Shown here piece after piece: positions 55,257 to 62,701 of a DNA stretch of 64,000 nt. The stretch is from Fulvivirga maritima (GTDB lineage: Bacteria > Bacteroidota > Bacteroidia > Cytophagales > Cyclobacteriaceae), in NCBI RefSeq assembly GCF_021389955.1, contig NZ_CP089980.1, positions 3,343,001 to 3,407,000 of the forward strand, written 5' to 3'. The notes under the pieces are model-generated. The model was not told where the DNA came from, searched no databases, and worked only from the letters and a program-made list of their open reading frames with translations. A program made the translations under genes and the position numbers. Within the stretch, counting starts at the first letter, position 1. Every line of letters starts with the position of its first letter.

Positions 55257-56477
55257 ATGGAGACACTATCTTTACAAAATAAATATAATCTAAAGGAGCT
55301 GGAGCTTAATGCTCTGTTGGAAATCACCCAGGCAATTAATAATAACCTTCCAGAGAGGTCATTATATAAAATCTATGACTTTACTTTAAGAGCCAATCTC
55401 AACATAAGAAGGTTAGCACTTTATGTTCTGGATGAGGAATGGGGCTGCAAGGTAAGCTACGGCACCTCTGAAGAATGTTTTGACACCCCGCTGCCAGAAG
55501 AGTTTTTGGAGTTAAACGCGGTAAGTGCCATTGTAAGAGGTAGAGATGATATATTTAGCGAGTTTGAATATATAGTGCCTGTATCTCACAAATCAGCTGT
55601 TTTGGCTTTGGTTTTTGTAGGAGATATAGAGGAAGATGATGAAGAAATGAATAAAAGCAGCATGCGTTTTATTCAGGCTTTAAGTAACATCATTATAGTG
55701 GCTATTGAAAATAAGAAGCTGGCTCGCCATCAATTAGAGCAAGAGGCTTTAAGAAAGGAGCTCGAAATTGCCAGTGATGTGCAGCAATTCCTTTTTCCTG
55801 AAAAGTTACCGTATGGCATCAGGCTTAAGGTAGAAGCTAGCTATTTACCTCATGATAGGGTAGGCGGAGATTACTACGATTATATTCCTATTAACAAGAA
55901 TCAATTTCTTATTTGTATTGCTGATGTTTCTGGCAAAGGAATTCCTGCTGCCTTGATGATGTCTAATTTCCAGGCTTCTTTACATACCTTAATTCGGCAA
56001 ACGGGAAATTTACGAGAGATTGTAAATGAACTGAACTATCATGTATTAGAAAATGCCAAAGGAGAGAAATTTATCACCTTTTTTGCGGCCATTTATGATC
56101 ATACTTTAAAGACACTGATTTATGTTAATTCAGGTCATAACCCGCCGCTTCTGGTAGATAAAAAGGGGAATATTCAGCTGCTGGAAGATGGATCTACCGT
56201 GCTGGGAGCCATGCATCCTTTACCTTTTCTTAATGAAGGTTTTATTACTGATTTGGATCAGTTTCTGCTATTTTGCTATACTGATGGAGTAACAGAGACC
56301 GAGAGTGAAGCAGGAGAGGAGTTTGGCGTGGAGCGGTTGATGGATTATTTTAAACAACATGGTAACAGAGATTTAAAGCGAATTCATCAGGATATTATTA
56401 TTGACCTGGATAACTTTAAAGGCAGGAACGGATATAGAGATGATATCACTATGCTGTCTTGTCGAATAGAACCTTGA
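55257..56477 (+). CDS. RsbU-type PP2C (SpoIIE) serine phosphatase with GAF-like domain
   Basis: The chosen ATG 55257 gives 406 aa starting METLSLQNKYN. An in-frame ATG at 55158 would overlap the glycosyltransferase and add an atypical 33-residue tail. Residues about 20-165 are GAF-like. The SpoIIE/PP2C domain (about 195-405) shows EIASDVQQFLFPEKLP, RVGGDYYDY, IADVSGKGIPAALMMS, YVNSGHNPPLL and FCYTDGVTETE with the metal-binding Asp residues. RsbU-like enzymes dephosphorylate anti-sigma antagonists. No such partner is in the window. Its place among polysaccharide genes suggests control of envelope synthesis. Confidence 0.88.
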   Translation: METLSLQNKYNLKELELNALLEITQAINNNLPERSLYKIYDFTLRANLNIRRLALYVLDEEWGCKVSYGTSEECFDTPLPEEFLELNAVSAIVRGRDDIFSEFEYIVPVSHKSAVLALVFVGDIEEDDEEMNKSSMRFIQALSNIIIVAIENKKLARHQLEQEALRKELEIASDVQQFLFPEKLPYGIRLKVEASYLPHDRVGGDYYDYIPINKNQFLICIADVSGKGIPAALMMSNFQASLHTLIRQTGNLREIVNELNYHVLENAKGEKFITFFAAIYDHTLKTLIYVNSGHNPPLLVDKKGNIQLLEDGSTVLGAMHPLPFLNEGFITDLDQFLLFCYTDGVTETESEAGEEFGVERLMDYFKQHGNRDLKRIHQDIIIDLDNFKGRNGYRDDITMLSCRIEP

Positions 56478-56481
56478 ACAT

Positions 56482-57105
56482 ATGTTTTTGCATAAAACAC
56501 CTTTGGCGCTTAAGTGGATATATCCACAACTAACCTGGTCTATCCCGTCAAAAGAAAAGGTACTTTATCTAACTTTTGATGATGGCCCCATCCCACACTT
56601 AACAGAGTTTATCATCAATACCTTGGCCGAGTTTAATGCTAAAGCCACTTTCTTTTGTGTAGGAGATAATATCAGAAAACATCCTGAAATAGCTCAGCAG
56701 TCAATCGAAGCAGGTCATACCCTGGGAAATCATACTTTTAACCACCTCAATGGCTGGAAAAATGATTCTAACATCTACATTCAAAATGTAGAAAAGTGTC
56801 AGGAGCAGCTAAAAAGTATGAAGGTCACTTCTCATTTTTTAAGGCCGCCGTATGGAAGAATCGCTAGAAATCAGATTGCTAAGCTAAAGAATCAATATAA
56901 AATCATCATGTGGGATGTGCTTAGTGGTGATTTTAGCCATAAAATATCTCCCGAAGATTGTCTCAAAAAAAGTGTACAGTCCACAAGAAAGGGCTCAATA
57001 GTGCTTTTTCATGATAATGTTAAGGCTGAAAGAAATATGAAATATACACTACCGAGGTACTTAGAGCACTTTTCAAAAGAAGGATACGTGTTTAAAGGTT
57101 TATGA
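56482..57105 (+). CDS. NodB-type polysaccharide deacetylase
   Basis: The 207-aa protein is a CE4 deacetylase domain: LTFDDGPIPHLTEF (motif 1 with the catalytic Asp and metal Asp), GNHTFNHLNGW (motif 2 with both His ligands), RPPYGRIARNQI (motif 3), IMWDVLSGDF (motif 4) and IVLFHDNVKAE (motif 5). All motifs are intact. It lacks a clear signal peptide, so it is cytoplasmic, membrane-associated or exported by another route. It probably removes N-acetyl groups from a local glycan. It starts 4 bases after the phosphatase and overlaps the next gene by 4 bases. Confidence 0.88.
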   Translation: MFLHKTPLALKWIYPQLTWSIPSKEKVLYLTFDDGPIPHLTEFIINTLAEFNAKATFFCVGDNIRKHPEIAQQSIEAGHTLGNHTFNHLNGWKNDSNIYIQNVEKCQEQLKSMKVTSHFLRPPYGRIARNQIAKLKNQYKIIMWDVLSGDFSHKISPEDCLKKSVQSTRKGSIVLFHDNVKAERNMKYTLPRYLEHFSKEGYVFKGL

Positions 57106-58196
57106 CGCTGGTTATTATCGCTCTATTTGTAATTATTGGAGCCGTCTTATGTATTGATTTTCTGCTGATTGTTTTATGGAAATCCGAAAGGCACCTGATT
57201 AAAACATCGGTAGCCGAAAACAAACCCAAAGTATCAATACTGGTAGCAGCTAGAAATGAACAGGCTACTATAGAAAGGTGTATCCATGCCTTATTAAAGT
57301 TAAATTATCCGGTTACACATCTTGAAATATTAGTTGGTAACGATCATTCTACAGATCAAACGTTGCAACTCGCTCAGGCTTTTGCTGATCAATATAATCA
57401 CATTTCAGTAGTTGATATTCAAGAAAACATGGGGCAAGCCAGAGGTAAATCTAATGTGTTAGCGCATTTGTCTAGGCGAGCTACAGGAGATTATCTTTTC
57501 ATAACCGATGCCGATGTTGCTGTGCCTCCTGCATGGATAGAAGGCATGCTTCAAGGGTTTTTAAATAACAATGTTGCCATAGTCACCGGTGTTACTGGTA
57601 TTCAAAACTCTTTTTATCAGGATACTGACTGGGTGTTTGCACTGGGTATGGTAAAAGTCATTACGGACTTAGGGCACCCTGTCACGTGTATGGGTAATAA
57701 CATGGCTATTTCCAGAGATGCATACCACGCAGTAGGAGGTTATGAAAATATACCTTTTAGTATTACCGAAGATTTTGAATTATTTAAGCAAGTAAGAAAG
57801 CTTAAATATAATGTAGTACAGCTTTATCAGCCAGAAGTGTTGGCCTTATCATTACCGGCAGCAGATGTTAATCAGATTTTAAATCAGCGGAAGCGATGGA
57901 TGAAAGGAGCAGTACAGCTGCCATTGCCTATTGTAAGTCTATTGGCATTTCAGGCTATTTATTATCCGGCTATTGTATTAATGCTGTTGCTGATGCCGCT
58001 GTATGGAATATTTTTGGTTTTGGTTAAAATATTTCTTCAGTCTTATTTTATCAGGAAAGCACAAATTAGTCTTGATAGAAAACCTCTTAATTTAAAATTT
58101 ATAAAATATGAAGCCTATTCTTTTTTGCTTTCCATGGCTTCATCAATTTTCTATTTGTTGCCCATAAAGACAGTTTGGAAAGGACGGAAATATTAA
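57102..58196 (+). CDS. Membrane glycosyltransferase family 2
   Basis: The 364-aa protein has an N-terminal helix (about 3-25), a GT-A domain with ILVAARNEQATIERCIHALL, NDHSTDQT, ITDADVAVPP (DxD), GGYENIPFSITEDFEL (TED), and NQRKRWMKGA (QxxRW). Two C-terminal helices follow (about 288-312, 335-355). The TED and QxxRW motifs mark a processive polymerase-like GT2. With the deacetylase just before it (4-base overlap), it may make and modify an amino-sugar polymer. Confidence 0.88.
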   Translation: MTLVIIALFVIIGAVLCIDFLLIVLWKSERHLIKTSVAENKPKVSILVAARNEQATIERCIHALLKLNYPVTHLEILVGNDHSTDQTLQLAQAFADQYNHISVVDIQENMGQARGKSNVLAHLSRRATGDYLFITDADVAVPPAWIEGMLQGFLNNNVAIVTGVTGIQNSFYQDTDWVFALGMVKVITDLGHPVTCMGNNMAISRDAYHAVGGYENIPFSITEDFELFKQVRKLKYNVVQLYQPEVLALSLPAADVNQILNQRKRWMKGAVQLPLPIVSLLAFQAIYYPAIVLMLLLMPLYGIFLVLVKIFLQSYFIRKAQISLDRKPLNLKFIKYEAYSFLLSMASSIFYLLPIKTVWKGRKY

Positions 58197-58245
58197 CTTT
58201 GAAAACTGTGACTTTTTAAAACCTTATAAATTATAGAAATAGAAT

Positions 58246-59016
58246 ATGTCTGAATTTGTTGACAGTCATGCACATATATACTCAGATAAGTTTAAAAAGG
58301 ACTTAACTGATGTAATGGAGAGAGCCTTTGAAGGGAACGTAACTAAAATGTACATGCCTAATATAGACCATGCTTCTATAGATGCTATGTTGGAGATGGA
58401 GAATAAGTACCCTGATAATTGCTTTGCTATGATGGGACTTCATCCTTGTTCGGTAGATCATAAATTTGAAAAGGAGCTTTATATTGTAGAAGAGTGGCTG
58501 GCAAAGAGAAAATTTTGTGCTATAGGAGAGATAGGTACAGACCTTTATTGGGATAAAGCGTATTGGGAACAGCAGAAAGAGGCCTTTAAAATACAGGTGG
58601 AATGGGCCAAAAAATATGAAACGCCTATAGTTATTCATTGTAGAGAATCAATTGATGAAACTATAGAATTAGTGAAAGAGCTGAAAGATGAAAGGTTGAC
58701 AGGAGTTTTTCATTGCTTTGCAGGTTCTCTAGAGCAAGCTAAGCGTATTACTGATTTAGGCTTTTATATGGGCATAGGTGGAGTTTCTACCTTTAAAAAT
58801 GGAGGAATGGATAAAACGCTTCCTGATATGAAATTAGATAATTTGCTTTTGGAAACGGACTGCCCTTACCTGGCACCGGTGCCGCACAGAGGAAAAAGGA
58901 ATGAGCCTTCTTTTGTGCCATTAATAGCAGAAAGAGTGGCAGAGCTTATGGTGTGTGATGTAGAGCAAGTAGGAGAAGTAACTACAGCAAATGCCCTTAA
59001 ATTATTTGGCGTATGA
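58246..59016 (+). CDS. tatD: TatD-family metal-dependent hydrolase
   Basis: The 256-aa TIM-barrel protein has FVDSHAHIYSDKF with the HxH metal site (residues 8-10), MMGLHPCSVD, GEIGTDLYWDK with the bridging Glu, PIVIHCRES, HCFAGSLEQA, and LLETDCPYLAP with the last metal Asp. Most TatD proteins are DNases or deacylases with quality-control roles, and the exact substrate is open. It lies 49 bases after the glycosyltransferase, with a 4-base overlap to the asparaginase gene. Confidence 0.92.
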   Translation: MSEFVDSHAHIYSDKFKKDLTDVMERAFEGNVTKMYMPNIDHASIDAMLEMENKYPDNCFAMMGLHPCSVDHKFEKELYIVEEWLAKRKFCAIGEIGTDLYWDKAYWEQQKEAFKIQVEWAKKYETPIVIHCRESIDETIELVKELKDERLTGVFHCFAGSLEQAKRITDLGFYMGIGGVSTFKNGGMDKTLPDMKLDNLLLETDCPYLAPVPHRGKRNEPSFVPLIAERVAELMVCDVEQVGEVTTANALKLFGV

Positions 59017-60083
59017 AAGAATACTCAAAAGTACATATTATCACTTCGGTAGTGAAGGAGCCGGAGTCTACTATATTAATAATATATACTGGAGGTACAT
59101 TAGGCATGGTTCATGATAAAAATGGAGCCTTAGTGCCGTTTGACTTTAGTTCTATACTGGACCATGTGCCGTCATTAAGACATTTGGAGCTGAATTTAAC
59201 AGTTATATCATTCGAAAACCCGATAGATTCATCAAATATAAACCCTGCTGACTGGCAGCTTATAGGTCAGATAATACATGATCATTATAATGAGTTTGAT
59301 GGTTTTGTGGTACTTCATGGTACTGATACTATGTCCTTTACGGCATCTGCCTTGAGCTTTATGTTAGAGAACCTGAATAAACCGGTTGTATTTACGGGTG
59401 CTCAGCTTCCTATTTCATCCCTGAGATCAGATGCGCGTGAAAATTTAATTACCGCATTAGAAATAGCCTCTTCTAAAAAGGATGGAAAGCCGATAATATC
59501 AGAAGTTTGTATTTATTTTGACTATGTACTTTTACGCGCAAATAGGTCAAAAAAGGTTGAAAGTCTGCATTTTGATGCGTTTGAATCGGAAAATTACCCA
59601 TTGCTTGCAGAGGCAGGCGTAGAAATTAACTATAATGAAGCGGTAATTATGCCTTTTCGTGGAGAAAAAGAAGTAATATTACACAATAAGTTTGATCCGC
59701 GGGTAGTTATACTAAAGTTATACCCGGGTATAAATTCAGATGTAGTAAAGGCGATAACCGGTATACCAGGATTGAGAGGAGTGGTAATGGAAACGTTTGG
59801 ATCTGGTAATGCCCCTACATCAAGTTGGTTTATTGAATTATTGGAGGAAGCTATTAGCAGGGATATAGTCATTTTGAATGTATCTCAATGCCCGGGAGGG
59901 CGAGTAGTGCAAGGCAGATATGATACCAGCCAACAATTAGAGAGGATTGGTGTTATAGAAGGAGCTGATTTAACAGTGGAGGCCGCCATTACTAAGCTAA
60001 TGTTAATATTGGGAGAGGAGCAGGATAAAGCGAATATCCGAAAAAGATTAATGGACCCAATAAGTGGGGAATTAACCCAATAG
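59013..60083 (+). CDS. ansA: Type I (cytoplasmic) L-asparaginase
   Basis: This 356-aa member of the bacterial asparaginase family hydrolyses asparagine to aspartate and ammonia. The first signature with the nucleophilic Thr is IYTGGTLGM (about residues 24-32), and the second is VVLHGTDTMSFTASALSFM (about 98-116). The GAQLPISSLRSDARENL region and the C-terminal GNAPTSSW stretch fit type I enzymes. No signal peptide is present. It overlaps tatD by 4 bases. Confidence 0.93.
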   Translation: MKEYSKVHIITSVVKEPESTILIIYTGGTLGMVHDKNGALVPFDFSSILDHVPSLRHLELNLTVISFENPIDSSNINPADWQLIGQIIHDHYNEFDGFVVLHGTDTMSFTASALSFMLENLNKPVVFTGAQLPISSLRSDARENLITALEIASSKKDGKPIISEVCIYFDYVLLRANRSKKVESLHFDAFESENYPLLAEAGVEINYNEAVIMPFRGEKEVILHNKFDPRVVILKLYPGINSDVVKAITGIPGLRGVVMETFGSGNAPTSSWFIELLEEAISRDIVILNVSQCPGGRVVQGRYDTSQQLERIGVIEGADLTVEAAITKLMLILGEEQDKANIRKRLMDPISGELTQ

Positions 60084-60171
60084 CAAAGATTATTAAATTT
60101 ATTTTATGCTTGCATAAAGTGTTTTTTATTGATTTATTTGTGCTTCTGTGGAGCAAAAGGCTGTGCAAATT

Positions 60172-60259
60172 AGAGAGGTGACCGAGTGGTTGAAGGTGCT
60201 CGCCTGGAAAGTGAGTGTGCCCCAAAAGGGTACCGGGGGTTCGAATCCCTTCCTCTCTG
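60172..60259 (+). tRNA. tRNA-Ser (GGA anticodon)
   Basis: The 88-base cloverleaf has acceptor arms AGAGAGG (60172-60178) and CCTCTCT (60252-60258) with discriminator G (60259). The anticodon stem CTCGC/GTGAG holds the loop CTGGAAA with anticodon GGA at 60206-60208. A long variable arm (TGCCCCAAAAGGGTA) follows, as in all serine tRNAs, and the T-loop is GGTTCGAATCC. CCA is not encoded. It reads UCC and UCU codons. Confidence 0.97.
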
Positions 60260-60351
60260 CTATATTCTTTGAAACTTTTATCTAACTTTAAACTATAAAT
60301 TGTAATCGTTAAACAATCTCTGCAAACTGAGAAATATTTAAAACTTGAATT

Positions 60352-61194
60352 ATGAAAAAACTATTTACATTACTGGCGCTAGTGGGGGTTCTTACCCTTG
60401 GTTATCATGCTAAGGCTCAAGAAGAGTCTACTGACATGGATACATCGTCTACTACAGTTGACTCTGCTGCTGCTGAAGAACCTGCAGTTGAAGAAGAACC
60501 TGTAGAGGAAATAGAGCCTGTAGCAGAAGAAGTAGAGGAAGCTGCTGAAGACCAGTCTTTCCACCAAGTAATAAAAGATCAATTTATTCAAGGTGGTGTT
60601 GAGTGGATGACGCCAGTATTAATTTGTTTGATTTTAGGTTTAGCAATCGCTATCGAGCGAATCATTACGCTAAACATGGCTACTACTAATACTGATAAGC
60701 TTTTAGCTAACGTAGAAGATGCTTTAGCTTCTGGTGGTGTTGAAGCTGCTAAAGAAGTAACCAGAAATACAAGAGGCCCTGTGGCATCTATCTTTACTCA
60801 AGGATTAATGAGAATGTCAGAAGGTATCGAAATGGTTGAAAAATCAATTATCGCTTACGGTTCTGTAGAAATGGGACGATTAGAAAAAGGTCTAGTTTGG
60901 ATCTCTCTTTTCATCGCTTTGGCTCCAATGCTTGGTTTCACAGGTACAGTAATTGGTATGATTGGTGCATTCGACTCTATCCAGGCTGCTGGTGATATCT
61001 CTCCTCAAATTGTTGCTCAAGGTATTAAAGTAGCGTTATTAACAACGGTTGCTGGTCTATTTGTTGGTATCATCCTGCAAGTATTCTATAACTACCTAGT
61101 TTCTAAAATTGATTCTTTGGTAAACCAAATGGAAGATGCTTCTATCACTTTGGTTGACTTACTAGTAAAGCATAAGCTTACTGGAAGAGCTTAA
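60352..61194 (+). CDS. exbB: MotA/TolQ/ExbB proton channel family protein
   Basis: The 280-aa protein has a signal peptide (1-22, ...HAKAQ), an acidic, repeat-like segment rich in Glu, Ala and Val (about 23-73), and three membrane helices (about 85-105, 178-200, 220-245). The conserved stretch GLVWISLFIALAPMLGFTGTVIGMIGAFD is part of the ExbB channel. With ExbD and TonB it couples the proton gradient to outer-membrane import. The downstream genes for an ExbD pair confirm this. The acidic leader is unusual in length compared with classical ExbB. Confidence 0.93.
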   Translation: MKKLFTLLALVGVLTLGYHAKAQEESTDMDTSSTTVDSAAAEEPAVEEEPVEEIEPVAEEVEEAAEDQSFHQVIKDQFIQGGVEWMTPVLICLILGLAIAIERIITLNMATTNTDKLLANVEDALASGGVEAAKEVTRNTRGPVASIFTQGLMRMSEGIEMVEKSIIAYGSVEMGRLEKGLVWISLFIALAPMLGFTGTVIGMIGAFDSIQAAGDISPQIVAQGIKVALLTTVAGLFVGIILQVFYNYLVSKIDSLVNQMEDASITLVDLLVKHKLTGRA

Positions 61195-61242
61195 TAGCTT
61201 AATTAGAGAATTAATTTTTAGGTACTTAACTAAAGAAATTTT

Positions 61243-61569
61243 ATGGAAACTTTTGTAGATATTGCGCTTTGGGTGGCAATGGCAATGGTTGCAATAGCAG
61301 GAATAGCTGCTATAGTACTGCCTTTGATCAACTCATTCAGCAATCCTAAATCACTATTAAAAAGTGCGATAGGCGTAGTGGGAATAGCTGTGTTATTCCT
61401 TATTACTTGGTCTGTTGCTGGTAACGAGGTAACTAACCGCTATATAGAATTTGGCGTGAACGAATCAAGTTCTAAATTGGTTGGAGGAGTATTGCTACTC
61501 ATGTACGTGTTATTTGGTATCGCGTGTGTAGGTATTGTTATTACAGAAATAAATAAAGCGCTTAAGTAA
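61243..61569 (+). CDS. Small membrane protein in the ExbB/ExbD operon
   Basis: The 108-aa product has three hydrophobic helices (about residues 7-29, 40-60, 79-100) and little else. The loop after the second helix is charged (GNEVTNRYIEFGVNESS). I recognise no named domain. It sits between exbB (48-base gap) and the first exbD (stop and start overlap by one base), so it is likely part of the same energy-coupling complex. Confidence 0.8.
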   Translation: METFVDIALWVAMAMVAIAGIAAIVLPLINSFSNPKSLLKSAIGVVGIAVLFLITWSVAGNEVTNRYIEFGVNESSSKLVGGVLLLMYVLFGIACVGIVITEINKALK

Positions 61570-62153
61570 TGGCTAAAAGACAAAGAGATGAGCCGCAAAT
61601 CAATTCCAGTTCGATGGCAGACATTGCCTTCTTGCTGCTGATCTTCTTCTTGGTCACCACTACTATAGCCAATGACAGAGGACTTAGTCTTCAGCTTCCA
61701 CCAAATCCTGATGATATTGTGGATGTTGATATTAAGATTCCGGAAAGAAATCTTTTTAAGATTTTGGTGAACTCCTCTGATAAATTATTGGTGGAAGGTG
61801 AGCCTTTAGAAGATGTGACTAAAATCAGAGAAATGATTAAGGAATTTGTTCTGAATAACGGACGAGATCCTAAAAGCTCTGATAGTCCTAAAGATGCAAT
61901 TGTATCCTTCAAAACAGATAGAGGTACTAGCCAGGATATGTTCATTAGCGTGTTAGACCAGGTTCAGGCAGCATATTATGATATGTATGCTGAAAGAATT
62001 GGGGTAACCAATGAGCAGTGGAGAGAGATTGCAAATGATCTTTCTGATCCTGAAAATAAGAGATTATATGATAAAGGTAGAGGTTTGAAAAATGGTCAGT
62101 TGGAATTCCCAATGAACATTTCTATTGCTGAGCCTTCAAAAACATCAAACTAA
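61569..62153 (+). CDS. exbD: ExbD/TolR-family protein (first copy)
   Basis: The 194-aa protein has the ExbD N-terminal transmembrane helix with the proton-carrying Asp in SMADIAFLLLIFFLVTT (about residues 16-32), then a periplasmic domain (about 40-190). The Asp and following hydrophobic helix fit the family. It is longer than ordinary ExbD (about 140 aa), with a charged insert and tail. It overlaps the small membrane gene by one base and is followed 11 bases later by a second exbD. Confidence 0.92.
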   Translation: MAKRQRDEPQINSSSMADIAFLLLIFFLVTTTIANDRGLSLQLPPNPDDIVDVDIKIPERNLFKILVNSSDKLLVEGEPLEDVTKIREMIKEFVLNNGRDPKSSDSPKDAIVSFKTDRGTSQDMFISVLDQVQAAYYDMYAERIGVTNEQWREIANDLSDPENKRLYDKGRGLKNGQLEFPMNISIAEPSKTSN

Positions 62154-62160
62154 GGAGGTA
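62152..62160 (+). promoter_or_regulatory. Strong Shine-Dalgarno before the second exbD
   Basis: AAGGAGGTA overlaps the stop codon of the first exbD, and its GGAGG core ends 6 bases before ATG 62165. Near-perfect sites are rare in this phylum, so the second ExbD may be translated at a high or independent rate. Confidence 0.55.
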
Positions 62161-62164
62161 ATTA

Positions 62165-62626
62165 ATGTCAAAATTTAAGAAAAAAGCGAATACCAAACAG
62201 GAAATCCCTACTTCTGCTTTGCCTGATATTATCTTCATGCTCTTATTTTTCTTTATGGTTACAACCGTAATGAGAGAGGTTACAGTAAATGTAAAACAAA
62301 GAATACCTGAAGCTACTCAGTTGAGAAAACTTCAAAGGAAATCTTTAGTAAGCTACATTTACATTGGAGAGCCGAAAAAAGCTGGCGAATTTGGTACTGA
62401 ACCAAAAATTCAAATCAACGATGCTTTTGCTGATCCTAAGGATATCATCCAGTGGGTAAATGAGCAAAAAGATGAGTTAGATGAGAACGAAAGAGATCAG
62501 TTAACCATCGCTATGAAGGTAGATGAAGAAGCTAAGAGAGGTTTGGTTTCGGATGTAGAGCTAGAATTACGTAGAGCTAACGCACGTAAGTTACTTTACA
62601 CTACCATTCAGAGAACAGAAGATTAG
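62165..62626 (+). CDS. exbD: ExbD/TolR-family protein (second copy)
   Basis: The 153-aa product has the ExbD helix with the conserved Asp in SALPDIIFMLLFFFMVTTVM (about residues 17-36) followed by a periplasmic region with KQRIPEATQLRKLQRK. Two ExbD copies with one ExbB are common in Bacteroidetes, where they may form a mixed complex or serve different TonB partners. A terminator follows 21 bases after the stop. Confidence 0.92.
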   Translation: MSKFKKKANTKQEIPTSALPDIIFMLLFFFMVTTVMREVTVNVKQRIPEATQLRKLQRKSLVSYIYIGEPKKAGEFGTEPKIQINDAFADPKDIIQWVNEQKDELDENERDQLTIAMKVDEEAKRGLVSDVELELRRANARKLLYTTIQRTED

Positions 62627-62647
62627 ATAAATAATCTATATAATATT

Positions 62648-62684
62648 AAAAGGGCTAATTGCTATATGCAGCTAGCCCTTTTTT
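62648..62684 (+). terminator. Terminator after the ExbB/ExbD operon
   Basis: AAAAGGGCTA (62648-62657) pairs with TAGCCCTTTT (62673-62682) with a 15-base loop and a T-run to 62684. It closes the energy-coupling operon before the MFS gene. Confidence 0.88.
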
Positions 62685-62701
62685 AATTAATCAACCTAAA
62701 T

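Noticed and set aside
60172-60259. tRNA-Ser as an integration site of a genomic island
   Set aside because: No integrase or duplicated tRNA end is seen nearby; the flanks are housekeeping genes.
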